Shown in pieces: positions 25,343-37,449 of a DNA stretch of 64,000 bases. The stretch spans positions 20,949,822 to 21,013,821 of the forward strand of contig CM022671.1 in assembly GCA_012295275.1 (NCBI GenBank), written 5' to 3'. A model generated the notes under the pieces. It did not search any database. It was given only the letters and a program-made list of their open reading frames with translations, and was not told where the DNA came from. This stretch comes from Chrysomallon squamiferum. Lineage: Eukaryota; Mollusca; Gastropoda; Neomphalida; Peltospiridae. The stretch's first letter is position 1. The number at the start of each line of letters is the position of its first letter. The position numbers and the translations under genes are program-made.

Positions 25343-28300
25343 TTTTATGATATATCTTTATTTATTATTATATTTTTTTATTTAAAATTTTCTTTTTTAA
25401 AGATTTTTACAGATGTACAGACTTAAAATGATAAAGACATATAAGTTTTTGTAACTTTTGTTATTAGAATTTATTTAATCTTTTTATTTGTTTTAAATTT
25501 TCTTTTTCTTTTTCTTTTTTGTTTTAAAAACAGATTCCATTGTTTTTTAACACTTCCAAACAGGACATCATTAAAAATAAATAATAAAAACAATAATGAT
25601 CTAAATACAGCTAATCTGCTGGTAATATAATAAATAAATGACATGCATGAATATAATGCAAGGTTTTACCTTTCATTGCAGCACTTGTTAAGAGATGAAG
25701 CTAACACAGATTTCATGTACTTCAAATTCAACAAAAATCCAAGTCCAGGAAATTCTTCAACTCTGTAAACTGCATGTTGGTTGCCAGCCAGTACTTCATA
25801 GCCTGTTTTTTAAATACTTAACATTTTGCATTGTAAATCAATTACTTCAAAATGTCCATCTTAAATACATTACTTCAAACTTTCTATTTTCAATACATAA
25901 CTTCATGATTTGTATTTTAAGTACAATATTTCAAAATTTGTGTATTAAATACATATATTCACATGTATTTTATATAAATCATTCCATAATTTGTGTTTAA
26001 AATACATGACATCATAATATGTTTTTTTTAATATAGTACATCATAACTTGTATTTTAAACATATGTCCTTTAAATACTTCAAACATTTCATAATTTATAA
26101 TTCAAATACAATACTTCATGCTTAGTATTTTAAATATATGATTTTATAAAAGTGTTTTTACTACAATATTTCATAATTTTCTTTTTAAATATACAACTTC
26201 ACAATTTGTATTTTAAATACATGACTTTATAGTTTATATTTTAAATACATGACTTCACAATCTGTTTTACAAATACATATTTTTAAATAGTGGTTTGTTT
26301 TAGCCCTTTTTGTTTTTTGTATATTAAATACATCTTCATAAACAACTTGTTAAATAATATAATCTAAAAAGAAGAAAAAGAATTGGAAAAAAAAGAATTT
26401 ACTGTAATCATTTTACAAATATACATAGAAAATTAATTTCATAATTATAAATTACATATATATTTTTTATTATTATTATCTACTTTTCAGATTCTTTCTG
26501 CTATAACCTACATATCATATTACAACAGTTCTGTTCTCATTTTAATTTCTCTTTTATTATCAAAAATATTTATTATTATTATTGTTATTTTTAATTTTCA
26601 GGAAATGACAAAAAAATAAAAAAAAATAAAAAGAAAGGAATGAAATACAATATCAGATTGTAGTTTTGCAAAATCAAAAAAAAAAAAGAAAGAAAGAAAA
26701 ACAATGTTTTATTGACACATTATAATTATCTATTTTTGCAAAGTTAGAAAAAAAGACAAATAATTTATGAACTATTAAAAAACATCATGAAGTCAGTGAT
26801 TTTATTGTGCACTGTTAGGAAGATGACTCACTGTTGTAGTTCCAGGCTGACACACCAAGCAGAGAAGAGTCTGAATTGAGAATATCAAGAAACTGAGCCA
26901 TGAAGTGAAGGAAGTCTGGAGAAAGCAGCAGCTCTTCTTCCAAAACTATCACATAGTCCTAAAGAAAAAAAAAAAAGGAAGTTTTTTTCACCAAAACTAT
27001 TATATAGTTATTAAAAAAATTAAAATAAATAAAAAAGACAAAGATTATTCTTCCAAAAGTATCACACAGTGTCTGTGTGTGTTTGTGTTTAGCTATATAT
27101 TTGAATCTATTTGATTTTTAACATCAGTTACTACAATAAAAATATCACTCACTTCTAAACATAAATCTTTACTTTTCGGTGGCAGCTGTTTTTTGTCATG
27201 AACCGTAGACCAGTTTTATTGTACATATTTAATCATTCAACTGAAAACATGTAAAGAGGGCACAACATTTCTTTTGCCATCTTCATTTTCTTAGCTCTAC
27301 AATTATTTACTTACTACAATAATAGTAAATTATGAAAATGACACAGAACTGACATACTGATTTTGGATACAAATTTTCAATTTTCTTTAAAGCTTTGATC
27401 ATTTGCTCTGAAAATATAAAAAAGAAAATAATAATCATGGTGTTGATATCACTGTAGCAACAATACCTAAAAATCATGATTCATTAATTTTTCTGTAGAC
27501 TGAACTTACATTTTTAAAATGAAATTAAGATCTTGTGTCACACATAATCTATTATAAATATAAAAATTATCATGTTTTTTTTAGCCTGAATAATCCATAA
27601 CAGAATAGAAAACATTTCATTTTTTGTCTAAATTAATTTAATGCATTACTGCAGTGCTTCTTTAAAAGTACAAAATATCAAATAAAAGAATATATTAAAA
27701 AATAATTTAAAAATACATATAAAAAGGTAAGGAAATGAAGATTAAGAAAAACCATACCGGAGTATTTAGTGCTGCTTGGCAAACTGGAGTTGTTGAAGCC
27801 ATATAAATAAGCCAGTTCACCATGTTCTGGATATTTCTCATCCCACATAACCTGCAACATGCAAGAGTAAATGACAACGGTATTAATTCAATTACTCATT
27901 TTACATGTCAGTTGTCAGTGCTGAAGACAAGTGACTCCTATTCAACAGCTTTACATGCATACAAAAAGAAGATGGTTCAGCTGTTGGAAACAAATATGTC
28001 TAATGATGATGGTAACGATAATGATGGTGAACATAATGATAATAGTGTTGACCATGACAACAACAACAACAACAACAACAGCAATAAACTAATTAGTTGT
28101 AAAGATAATAAAGTTGTACTGTTAAAAACAGTAATAAAAAGTGTGAATAAAATGATTAAAAACTAAAATAAAGCAATTATAATAATTATTAATAAAACAA
28201 GTACTCCTGTCTATTTCAATAAATATTTAATAAATTCACTTTAATATATACATGTTGTAAATAATGAACTGTTACATTGTTGCCATTAATAAGTAAAATT

Positions 28301-29120
28301 CAGTATATTCTATTTTATTTTTGAAATGTTTCAGACTGTACTGCTAAAGAGAAAATCATGCATCTTGTCATAATAAAATCATAATATCCTATTTAGATTT
28401 TAATATTTAATTGTTACTCATTACACTAAAATGACCTTTTTTCACAATACATCAAAGACAAGATATTGTATCCAAGCAATCAGTGAATTAATAGAAACTC
28501 ATAGAGTCTTCATCTTACTTTAATGATAATAATTAATATACCTTTCTTTCTTTTTTTTTTTTAAATAATAATGCAAAATGACTAGTTAAAAGAAAAAACA
28601 AACTGTTAAATGATCATGTCCAGTTAATTAAAAACTTATTTCATCAAAGTTACATTGCAGTTACTACCAAATAAGCTCGGTCAACTATATTAAGAAATTA
28701 CTGACAAAAGCAAAAATAGCTGTCTGCTTACAGAAACCATTTTAGGTTGAATGCCTGGCTGCATCAGTGTTGTTTCCAGAGTTCGAACAAGAGCATTGTG
28801 GTTTAGTCCTGAAAGGTAATTTAAAAACAATGCACATTATTATGCACAAAATAATATAATAATGATAACATTATCATTATTATTATTATTGTTATTTTCT
28901 CAACTTTATAACATAAATTAATTATTGACAAAACAAAAATATTTTGTATAGATTTTTTTTTTAATGTAGTCAGTAAATTTTATTTTCTAAATTCACTAGA
29001 ATTCTACACTATAATACACTAAGCTACTGAATTTGGATTTTAAAATTTATATTATACCTTACAGTGTAGGATTTAAAACAGCCCTCACAAATTATATTTC
29101 TAAATGTTAATAACAGAAGT

Positions 29121-29165
<45 letters not shown>

Positions 29166-29274
29166 ACAAAAATACCTGGAACAACAGCAATAGGAACAGA
29201 AAATATAGGATGTTGGCTGAATGACTGGTTAACCACACCAACTGGTTTATGGAATTCATCAACATGTGAGGCTG

Positions 29275-29314
<40 letters not shown>

Positions 29315-32300
29315 ACATTTTTTTAAAATACTGTGAACTGAAATTTATGAAAGAAAAAAAAAAAGACTGATAAAAACCATAAAAATATTTATTACTGAAG
29401 TTTATGTCATCTTTTCAAAAAACATTTCATTTCCAGGCTTTGTCCATGCTTTTTAAACCCACCATGTTCATTCAGAGTAATAATAATAGCAGTAATAGTA
29501 GTAATGCTAGTAGTAACAGTAGTAAAAGTATTGGTTAAGTATAGTAGTTTTAATATTAATATTAGCAGCAGCAGCAACAGCAGTAGTAAAACTATAAATA
29601 CTATTACAATTATAACAACATATTGCATGACTCAAGTATACGGTGATCTTTATTTACGATTTTCTATAAATATGTAACATCAAATAAAATTTTGTATTTT
29701 ACACAATCAGTCAAATTCTCCTATCAAATAATTAGATAATTATTTTTTGACTTGTAAGCTGTTTTGATCTGAATATTAAAAACAATACTTACGATCACAA
29801 TATTCAAAATAGCCATCGTATTTCTCACAAAAGTGGCGTCGTGCATCATTTCTAAATACATCAGGATCAGGAACTATTGTCTGGCCAATAACTGAATATC
29901 AAAAACAATAAATCTTTTTCTTAAGTATTCTTTTCTTTTTTTCAGTACATAACAACTTTTGTATTACTAATTAATATGAAAATTAAACAAATAAAAGTAT
30001 TCTATTAAAGATTTGATAACTGTAAATCATTATATTACTGCATCACTAGTTCAACCTCACATTTTCAATTGCGAAATTAAAACTCAGTTTTTTTTTTCCT
30101 TATTTTTGCTGATTTGTGCGAGACAACACAATATTTGATTTTCATTATTTTCATTAATAAAATTAAAATTATTTTTTAGTTAATAGCATAAACATACTAA
30201 CAAGACACTATCTTCCTATGTCCCTCCCCACTCTCTCTCTTTCACCTTCCCTCCCTCTCTCACTCTCAAATAACATAATATTGAAATTATTAATATCAAT
30301 TTTTAAATTTTTAATTTAACTTTTCTTACTGATGGTAGGGACACAAAATGCTGCCTTCAATGGTTTGGGCCATTCCCCTTCAAACCCTGCATAACTTATC
30401 TGTAATGACAAAACAAATATTTTAACTGTCAGTTGTGACTCCTTCCACTATATGCCGATCTGTGGTTTTACTTCATAATCAAAATCAAAGAAAACATAAT
30501 ACAATTTTGATACCTATCACATTTCTAAAATATAGAATAAATAAAATATAGAATAAAATTTAATAAATATCTGTATATATCTAAATTGTTTAGCTCTTTT
30601 TTTTTTTTTTCTTCTATAATTTTTTGGGGAGTTTAAACTTCATTTTCAAATTAATTATATTTTTAAAAAAGCACATATGAGAATGAAGAACAAAATCTTA
30701 ACTGTTTTGGGAATTTAGTAGTATTAATAGTAGAATCAGTGGTGGTAATAGTAGTAGTATCAGAAGCAGTGGTGGTAGTAGTAATAGTAGTAGTAATACT
30801 ATAGCAATAACTGTAGCAAGTAGTAGTAATGATAGTAGCATCTTAATAGCAGTTGTATCAATAGTGCTGGTGTTTGTGGTAATAGTACTAGTATTATCAT
30901 TATTATTAGCAGGTAGTAATGATACAATAGAAGAGCAGTAGTGGCAATAATGGTGATAATATTGGTAGCAGCAGCAGTACTAGGATTAGCATACTGCAGT
31001 GTAAAAAATAATTATGCAAAACTAATCACCTTTTCTAATTTGGTAAAACCTTTAATTCCTTTCTGTCCAACAAAGTACCAAACATCTCTGAAGCGAAGGT
31101 TCTGAATAAGACCACTGCCCAACTTGTTGAGGAGTTCTTGTGCCATGTAGCTTAGTCTGAAACAAAAATACTTTTTTTAAATTATTATTATCGAACTTTA
31201 AGTAAATCAGTAACAACATTCAGGAAATTCCGTAACAGTCAAAATTAATTGTAACAGTTAATGTATCCAAAAAATTTAGTGGATGTTTTTCATCTAATCT
31301 AACATTTACACTCATCTTTTTCTAATGCTTTTGTTAAAAACATTTCTCACAGAATGAAATAAAACATTTATTATGTCTGTCACAAAGAAATGAAATTAAT
31401 TATTCTTTAGTAATCAAAATATAGAAAATTTAACTTGATAGTTCATTTTGTTTTTAGAAAATATATGAATGTTTTAAAAAGTATGCATCTTGTTACTTAA
31501 AAATAAAAATTATAAATTACTTTTTGGCTCCATCATCAGCAACAACAGCGATTACAATATCTCCATCAGCCAATGATTCAAGAAAAATCTCTAAATCTGT
31601 GCTGTCTGAAATAATAATAAAAAAAGTTAATTCCATTTTCTAACATTTAAACTGTGACTATCTGGCAACATGACAGTAATTTCCTTTGTTATTATAACTA
31701 TTATTTAATTTTTTTTTTTTACTTTATCACTAGTTCAAGTTAAACAGTAACTTGAAAGTACAAAAAAATGAGTTTAAATCATGTATGTTAATTATTAAAC
31801 GTAATTTTTAATATACTGATACTATTAAGTGTAATAAAAATAAATTCATAAAAAAAAAAATAGAATAAATTACTGAATCAATTAATGTTTATTTTAGAAA
31901 CAAAACATTTAAACCCATTTTTAAACTGAAAGAATTAACAATCTACATATAAGTAACTTTAAGGTATGATTAATCATAGCGAGAAATCTTAGCAAATAAT
32001 AATTCAAAGTAACACAGCAATAATAATAATAATTATAATAATATAATGATAATGAATAAACAGAGCTCTAAACATTATTAAATATGTTTATTATTATAAT
32101 TGGGTATTAACTTAATTCAAATAATCCAAGCTTACCATATGTATATGTATCTACTCTGGTCAACATTTTGGCTCTACCAGTCTTGTTATCAACAACAGCC
32201 ACATTAAAGCCTCTACCTGCATTATTTAAATTTTCTGCCATAACCCTGAAACAATTTACACAAGACAATTATGAACTCATATATCCAAAAAAGACATATT

Positions 32301-35300
32301 AGAAAAAAAGTTAGTTATATAATACAAAATGTGAATAAAAAAAATATTTTACTTTAATATTAAAATTAATGCTGCAGAAGTATTTAATATTATGAACAAC
32401 TGTAACAAAGTCAGTTGAATGTTTGACACTCAGAAGTTATCTCCCTCTAGCTGCTCAGTTTGGTTTTGTATTTTTAACTTAGGATTTTTAAATTTTTTTA
32501 TTTGTTTTTTTTTATCCCTTAAACGGATTTAGACACACATATATACATGGCAGTATGCTGTGCTAGATTTCAGCTTAGTTATTGCTCAACTTTATTCTGT
32601 TAGTATTTGTCAAAGATAGTTTTACCACATCAAAGGATGACATAACTATACAAGTAACTGCTTACACTCTCCCACTGACACAAATCTCTGGCTGCTTTTC
32701 ATTTGCATGTCCTGTGTACACACTGACTGGAAACATCTGGCTGTCACAGGATTCCGTCACGCCACAGTTTGGAACAGTAGGCCCTTTCACCAGCTGGTAT
32801 CCTACGATAATGGTAGGAAGCATGACCTGCAAGCTTCGTTTTGCCCCCACTGTGATAACAAAATTAATTTTCTTTAATATTATACAGTCATATAGCAAAC
32901 ATTTTTATATATATATAAATTTGTCATAGTCTTTATTCTGGATCACTAAATGATGAAAAACAAGAGGAAAATAGTTGCCTTTAACAGTAATGGACAGTTT
33001 TAAAAATAAAAGTAAATTCAATTAAATAATGGCATAAATAAATTTTAGCATTTATTAATAAAAAAAACATTTATTTTATTTTATCTTATTACTTGAGGAC
33101 CATTATAATGGTTTTTGAAAAGTAATTATATAATTATTTTAACTATCTGCTCTACAAAATATTCTGAAAATATGGAATTACAAATAAATAAATAAATATA
33201 TTTTAAACTTACATGGTACTGAGAAGCACCCAGCCTTCTCAACTACTTTCGCAAAGTCTTCACTTTCTTTCTTGCTTACCTTTTATTTATTAAAAAAAAA
33301 CACCTCTACATAACATTAAATTACACCAACAAACAGAAAAATAAATAATAATAATAATAATAGTAACAGTAACAGTAACAGTAACAATAAAAATAACAAG
33401 AGAAGTAACAATATAAATAAATAAACATATAAATAAATAAATGAATAAATGAATAAATAAATAACTTTACAGAATCTAATAATGCCATCTTGCCACAAAG
33501 TCAATAATGTTATATATCATTTATTTTTTAAGAATAATAATAAATGTTTTGCAAGACTTCCAACAGATTTTAATGTTACAGTTTTCACATTTTGTTAAAA
33601 CAGCAAAATTCACAAACTGATCTTCATAGTTCATATATGGATTTATGTTCTGAAATTATTAAATATTTACAGAGTTTATATTTTATTTTCTGACTTGGAA
33701 ATATTAATACAGTTACATATATAATCTTTAATAATTTCTCAGCTATCAGATAGAAAATATAATGCATTATACATTAACAACATATAATTATAAAACAGAA
33801 AAATAAAAAGGCAAATTCAAATAAATAATATTATAATCATTTTGTGCATCTGTTTTATGTGCACAGAATTAGTTTTCTTATCTCAATTTTATCATGCATT
33901 ACTTAGTATTATATAAAAAAAAAAGTACATGTAAATTATGACAAATGTGAGAAATGTAATTACAAATTCAATGGCATTTCCTTCATGTAGACCTTTCTGA
34001 CCAATGAGAAGAAAGCTGTCCCTGAATTGCAAGCTGTCAGCTAAACTACTCCCATACAGTTTCAACCAGTTCCTGCCATCTTCTTTCAAACTTTAGAAAG
34101 AAAATCCATACAGGACATATAATAAAGCCTATCTTTTAAACTCATCAGGTAATTTCTTATAAAATAAAAATCAAGATTGTACAAAGCAACAGTATAAATT
34201 TAGAAAGAAGCATCCACGTGTTTATTACATTTTTCTCTTATTTAATGACAGTACATTTTACAGAAACCTCAAAATTACTGAAATATTAAAATCAGATAAA
34301 AATTTTAAAAACTGATAAAAAGTAAATAACTATGATATTTACTTTCCAGAGATTTCATCAAAGCTGGCCATTAGTACAATGTGATTTTGCTGTACAGTTT
34401 TTTTCAGAAAACGTATCAGTCCTGTATCTAGATAAAATTTAAAATAAAAAATCATATTATTTATTTCTACCAGTTAATATGTATACACAATGAAAATAAT
34501 ATTTTCAGTATTATTCAAATCTTGCAATTTTTCAAACAAGCCATTTAATAATTTAATATAAAAATGTTTGTTTCATATATAATTTAGTTATAAGGAAAGA
34601 GTTCAGTCAATCTGAATATTTGTTCTTTTCCTCTTCAAAAATATAAATAAATAAATTTTAAGAACAATCCATTATGTGCACAAATAAAATAGCAAAAATT
34701 TACCAAAATATTAAGCCAGCAATTTTGTAATATTTTGTTTTAAAAAATAAAAGCTTTCAGATTTTTTTACTTTATAATAAACAAAAGAAATAAAATATAA
34801 AATATTTACTACTGTTTTAATAATTTATTAACATACCTTCAAGATATGTGTCAAAAGTCTTGACATGAATTACTTCTAAAGTTTTTTCTAGCAAAACAAT
34901 ATGAAGAAAGAATATTAGAAACATATAATTATATAATAAAATGATTTTATTGCTTATATACTGTCTTGAAATATATTAACATTTTTGTAACTATTATGGT
35001 ACTGAGATCATGCAAATTATAAAACTAATTTTTTAAGATAAATTTATTTAATCTTCTTTCGATATCAGACACAAAGAAAACTAATTTTAACTGCAGTTTG
35101 GTGAAGTCATTTGCTTTCTTAATTATTAGTCATGAAGCTAAATAGGTAATTAAGAAAAGAAAAACATATTTACTTACCATTCACACTAACAACATTCAAA
35201 CCCCTGCCATAGTTCTTCAACTCAGGACTAATTAATCTGAAATAGTCATTCCACTATTAAATATTAAAAATGTAATTCGTTTTAAAAATATAAATAAACA

Positions 35301-36479
35301 GAATATTACAATTTTATTTCTGAATGGCATTGGCGCAAAAATATGAAAACAAAGATTGGTTATGAATTATTTTCACACTGATATTTTTTACTCAGTTACA
35401 TTATTAATGAAACAATTTTTCCTATCTAATATCTGTATTTTCTTCTTTTTAGATAAAACTGAATCTAACTTACACTTCTCCTTCTAAACATATAGTTGGC
35501 CCTACTTTGTTTCCTTCACCAGTTCTTATATAAAAAGCCACCTGATCAATTTTGCATTGAACACCACAGCGAGAATCTGTAAAACAATAGTTACAGATCT
35601 ATTATTAAACAATCATATACATTGTTTTCTTGTTCTTATCCCTTCTTTCTGCCAATTCACTTGCTCACTCCTTTTTTCTCTCCCATCCTGCTCTCTCTTT
35701 CCACAGAACATATGAATATTAACTTACATTTCTTAAAATATTCAAACTTTAGAAAAATAAAAGGATGCAGGTAATAAAATACAGAAGCAAAAACCAGTTC
35801 GATCTTTTCAATGGTGTACTAAAAATGCAAAAAATATTATTAACGATATAATGATATATACTATTAATCTAAATTGACTATTATACAAAAAAACATATAT
35901 ACAGATATGGCTAGGTTAGTAGGTAAATACTCATTTATTACCATATGACACAATGCTTATAGTACACGCAACATACAATGCCTGAAGGGTAAACATTTGA
36001 ATTTACTTCTGTGTTTTGGCTAATCTTACTAAAAATTATTCTTTTTCCTTTTTAGAACAAGTTTGAAAACTGAATTTGAAAGAATAGAAACAGTTTAATA
36101 AAAAAACAAATATGTTTAAATGTGGAAAGTGTTACTTCCATCTTGAACTATCAAGACACAAAGAAAGGTCTTGACAGTTTGATTTGAAAGTAATAATCTC
36201 GCTGTTTTATTTTTTGCATCCATCACTGTTAAATCCAGAAGCAAATGGTCAAATAACAGCATATTCTTTTATGTGTATTGTTGATTTCTAACTTTCTTAT
36301 TTTACTATTTTCATTAAATGGATACATACAGATCCTGACGATGTCCATCCATTATAACAAAATTCATTTCTTTTGGTTTATGTTGATGATTTATCTTTTA
36401 GTTTAATCAGGTTACATGACCTATTCAACACTCACTCACTCACTCACTCACTCACTCACTCACTCACTCACTCACTCAC

Positions 36480-36526
<47 letters not shown>

Positions 36527-37445
36527 CTGTCCCCTCCCTCTCTCTCACATACACACACACCGATATATAAATACAATTTCTCAGTTTGAAGAAACCTTAA
36601 TACTTGTAGTTCTATGTAGCAAATTTAGTTAAATAAATCATTTTAATTTTTCAACATGCTGTAAATAAACAGCAGATTTTTTATAATACCTGATAAATTC
36701 AGCTCTCCACGAACATCCCAAATATTATGATCTAAAATAACAAAAACAGAGATATATATAATTGTTATACACTGATGTATATACTGTTATGTTTAATTTA
36801 AAATTTTAGGTTTAACTGACAAAGTGGCAGTATAGATTTTATACAGTAATTAATGATGGCTTGATAATAAGAACACATACACACTCACCCTAAAATTAGT
36901 TAATAAATAAAGATAAAAGATAACCATATAGATGACTTACTGGATTCCATTAGAATAAGGTGAATGCAGTAAATAACAATACTGGCACAAAAAATGATGC
37001 CTAGAAATTGTTTCGTGCCTGAAAAAAAACAAAAAACAAATGAGTTGTTTTTGCAATATATATATTATTATATATATATTTTTTTTTTTTGCAGGTAAAC
37101 TACAATACATGAACAAGAAAGTATAATAAAATTTGAAAAATTACACTATGTATATTGCTTTTTAATAAGACAAAACATTTTTTAAAAGAAATAATATAAA
37201 TAAAAATATAAAATGAAAACAAAAACGATTATTCATTAATATAATCATTTATTTTTATCTTTTCACACTTGAAATATATTACTGTCTGTAAATGGAGTTG
37301 CTGTCAAGTAATAAAATATAGTTTTAAAGAAAGTAATTATAATGATTATCTGTGAAATGTAATACTCACTTCCAAATTTTCTGTTAATGAATCTTCGAGC
37401 GGTGCGAATAATTTTAGGACCTGACCGTCCACCACGATGAGCCAT
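20944..37445 (-). CDS. POMGNT1: POMGNT1-like type II membrane glycosyltransferase with two ILEI domains, 25 coding exons (832 aa)
   Basis: Exons (complement): 37370-37445, 36941-37018, 36690-36731, 35474-35576, 35178-35236, 34837-34887, 34343-34427, 33964-34090, 33213-33279, 32666-32849, 32136-32245, 31521-31605, 31030-31156, 30330-30399, 29793-29891, 29176-29271, 28732-28808, 27758-27851, 27358-27407, 26832-26958, 25670-25802, 23908-24057, 22631-22795, 21624-21755, 20944-21055. They sum to 2499 nt, one frame, all with GT/AG introns. The ATG at 37445 has A at -3 and G at +4. Layout: basic cytosolic tail (1-29), one membrane anchor (30-49), two ILEI/FAM3-like domains (about 66-229 and 256-421), then a GnT-I/POMGNT1-type catalytic domain (about 475-832). 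Human POMGNT1, a Golgi enzyme adding GlcNAc beta-1,2 to O-mannose on alpha-dystroglycan, is 660 aa with one ILEI-type stem domain. The C-terminal half aligns with POMGNT1 (VLEEE, YRVE..PGLG, VPDVSR), but the metal and base acidic residues differ, so activity is doubtful. Identity as a family member is firm; strict orthology is not. Confidence 0.92.
22805..23180. repeat. Degenerate tandem repeat of about 30 bp in the intron upstream of exon 23
   Basis: Recurrent units resembling ACAAATTAATAATACA plus ATGAAAA appear about 10 times, starting a few bases from the exon 23 acceptor. Periodicity is irregular, with insertions. Confidence 0.55.
23826..23867. repeat. (CA)n microsatellite downstream of POMGNT1-like exon 22
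   Basis: About 21 CA repeats, 40 bases into the intron after the exon 22 donor. Confidence 0.95.
25296..25345. repeat. (TTTA)n microsatellite in the intron between exons 21 and 22
   Basis: About 12 tandem TTTA units. Similar TTTA/AAAT arrays recur at 14411-14452, 16533-16571, 19795-19861 and 29120-29161. Confidence 0.95.
25790..26290. repeat. Degenerate minisatellite of about 29 bp, roughly 17 units, abutting exon 21
   Basis: Units on plus approximate ACTTCATAATTTGTATTTTAAATAC. They run from the first bases of POMGNT1-like exon 21 and its 3' splice site (CTTCATAGC|CTGTTTTTTAAATAC) through the intron to about 26290. Units are heavily diverged. At least one unit (CTG at 26262-26264) keeps an intact CAG acceptor on the minus strand. 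Confidence 0.7.
29276..29307 (-). repeat. (AT)n tract at the acceptor of POMGNT1-like exon 16
   Basis: A perfect AT dinucleotide run lies a few bases upstream of the TTTCAG acceptor, where a polypyrimidine tract is expected. Confidence 0.9.
30330..32849 (-). other. POMGNT1: ILEI/FAM3-like domain copy 2 (exons 10-14)
   Basis: This block encodes about aa 230-421, with the ILEI core from about aa 256. Landmarks are NCGV, GRGFNV (aa 301-306), TRVDTYTY, VVADDGAK, RDVWYFVGQKG and EWPKPLKAAFC. It sits next to the catalytic domain, where the single ILEI domain of vertebrate POMGNT1 lies. Exon 11 is 110 nt, the sum of exons 5 and 6 of copy 1; exons 12 and 13 (85 and 127 nt) have the lengths and phases of exons 7 and 8. 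Exon 10 also carries about 26 extra residues before the domain start. Confidence 0.85.
33213..35576 (-). other. POMGNT1: ILEI/FAM3-like domain copy 1 (exons 4-9)
   Basis: This block encodes about aa 66-229. Visible landmarks are an RCGV start, the GRGLNV motif (aa 110-115), KTFDTY, a RDSFLLIGQKG segment and a closing Cys in AGCFSVP. The order matches ILEI/FAM3 (PANDER-like) domains, the fold of the carbohydrate-binding stem of POMGNT1. The block starts and ends at phase-1 introns, so it is a symmetric, shuffle-compatible unit. Its exon lengths (59+51, 85, 127, 67) mirror those of copy 2. Confidence 0.85.
36430..36524 (+). repeat. (CTCA)n-(CT)n compound microsatellite in POMGNT1-like intron 3
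   Basis: About 13 CTCA units are followed by about 21 CT units. The open frames across it (SLTHSLTH..SLSLS) are repeat artefacts. Confidence 0.95.
36941..37018 (-). other. POMGNT1: Signal-anchor transmembrane segment exon of the POMGNT1-like gene
   Basis: Exon 2 encodes about 20 hydrophobic residues (aa 30-49, starting FLGIIFCAS) directly after the arginine/lysine-rich tail of exon 1. This is the usual type II arrangement for Golgi glycosyltransferases: a short basic cytosolic tail, a single anchor and a lumenal stem. No cleavable signal peptide is seen. Topology is inferred from the positive-inside rule. Confidence 0.85.
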
Positions 37446-37449
37446 TCTC

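Larger units (their letters stand above)
20944..29271 (-). other. POMGNT1: GnT-I/POMGNT1-type catalytic domain (exons 16-25) with altered active-site residues
   Basis: The domain begins near FSVPIAVVPG (aa 478-487), the first strand of a GT-A fold. The metal-binding motif, EED in POMGNT1 and EDD in GnT-I, reads EEE here (aa 567-569). The acceptor-loop segment shows AVYRVEEFPGLGF. The stretch that in POMGNT1 reads WDWDMW (containing the catalytic Asp) reads SWHGWN here (aa 648-653), followed by conserved VPDVSR. The last two exons encode a C-terminal subdomain that matches the end of POMGNT1 (a ..GL.R.FYHGLNVFLVG pattern). The fold is therefore supported, while catalytic competence is in question. 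Confidence 0.85.

Noticed and set aside
32582-32929. 115-codon plus-strand frame opposite POMGNT1-like exon 10
   Set aside because: Antisense shadow of a real exon; the minus-strand frame continues through flanking exons.
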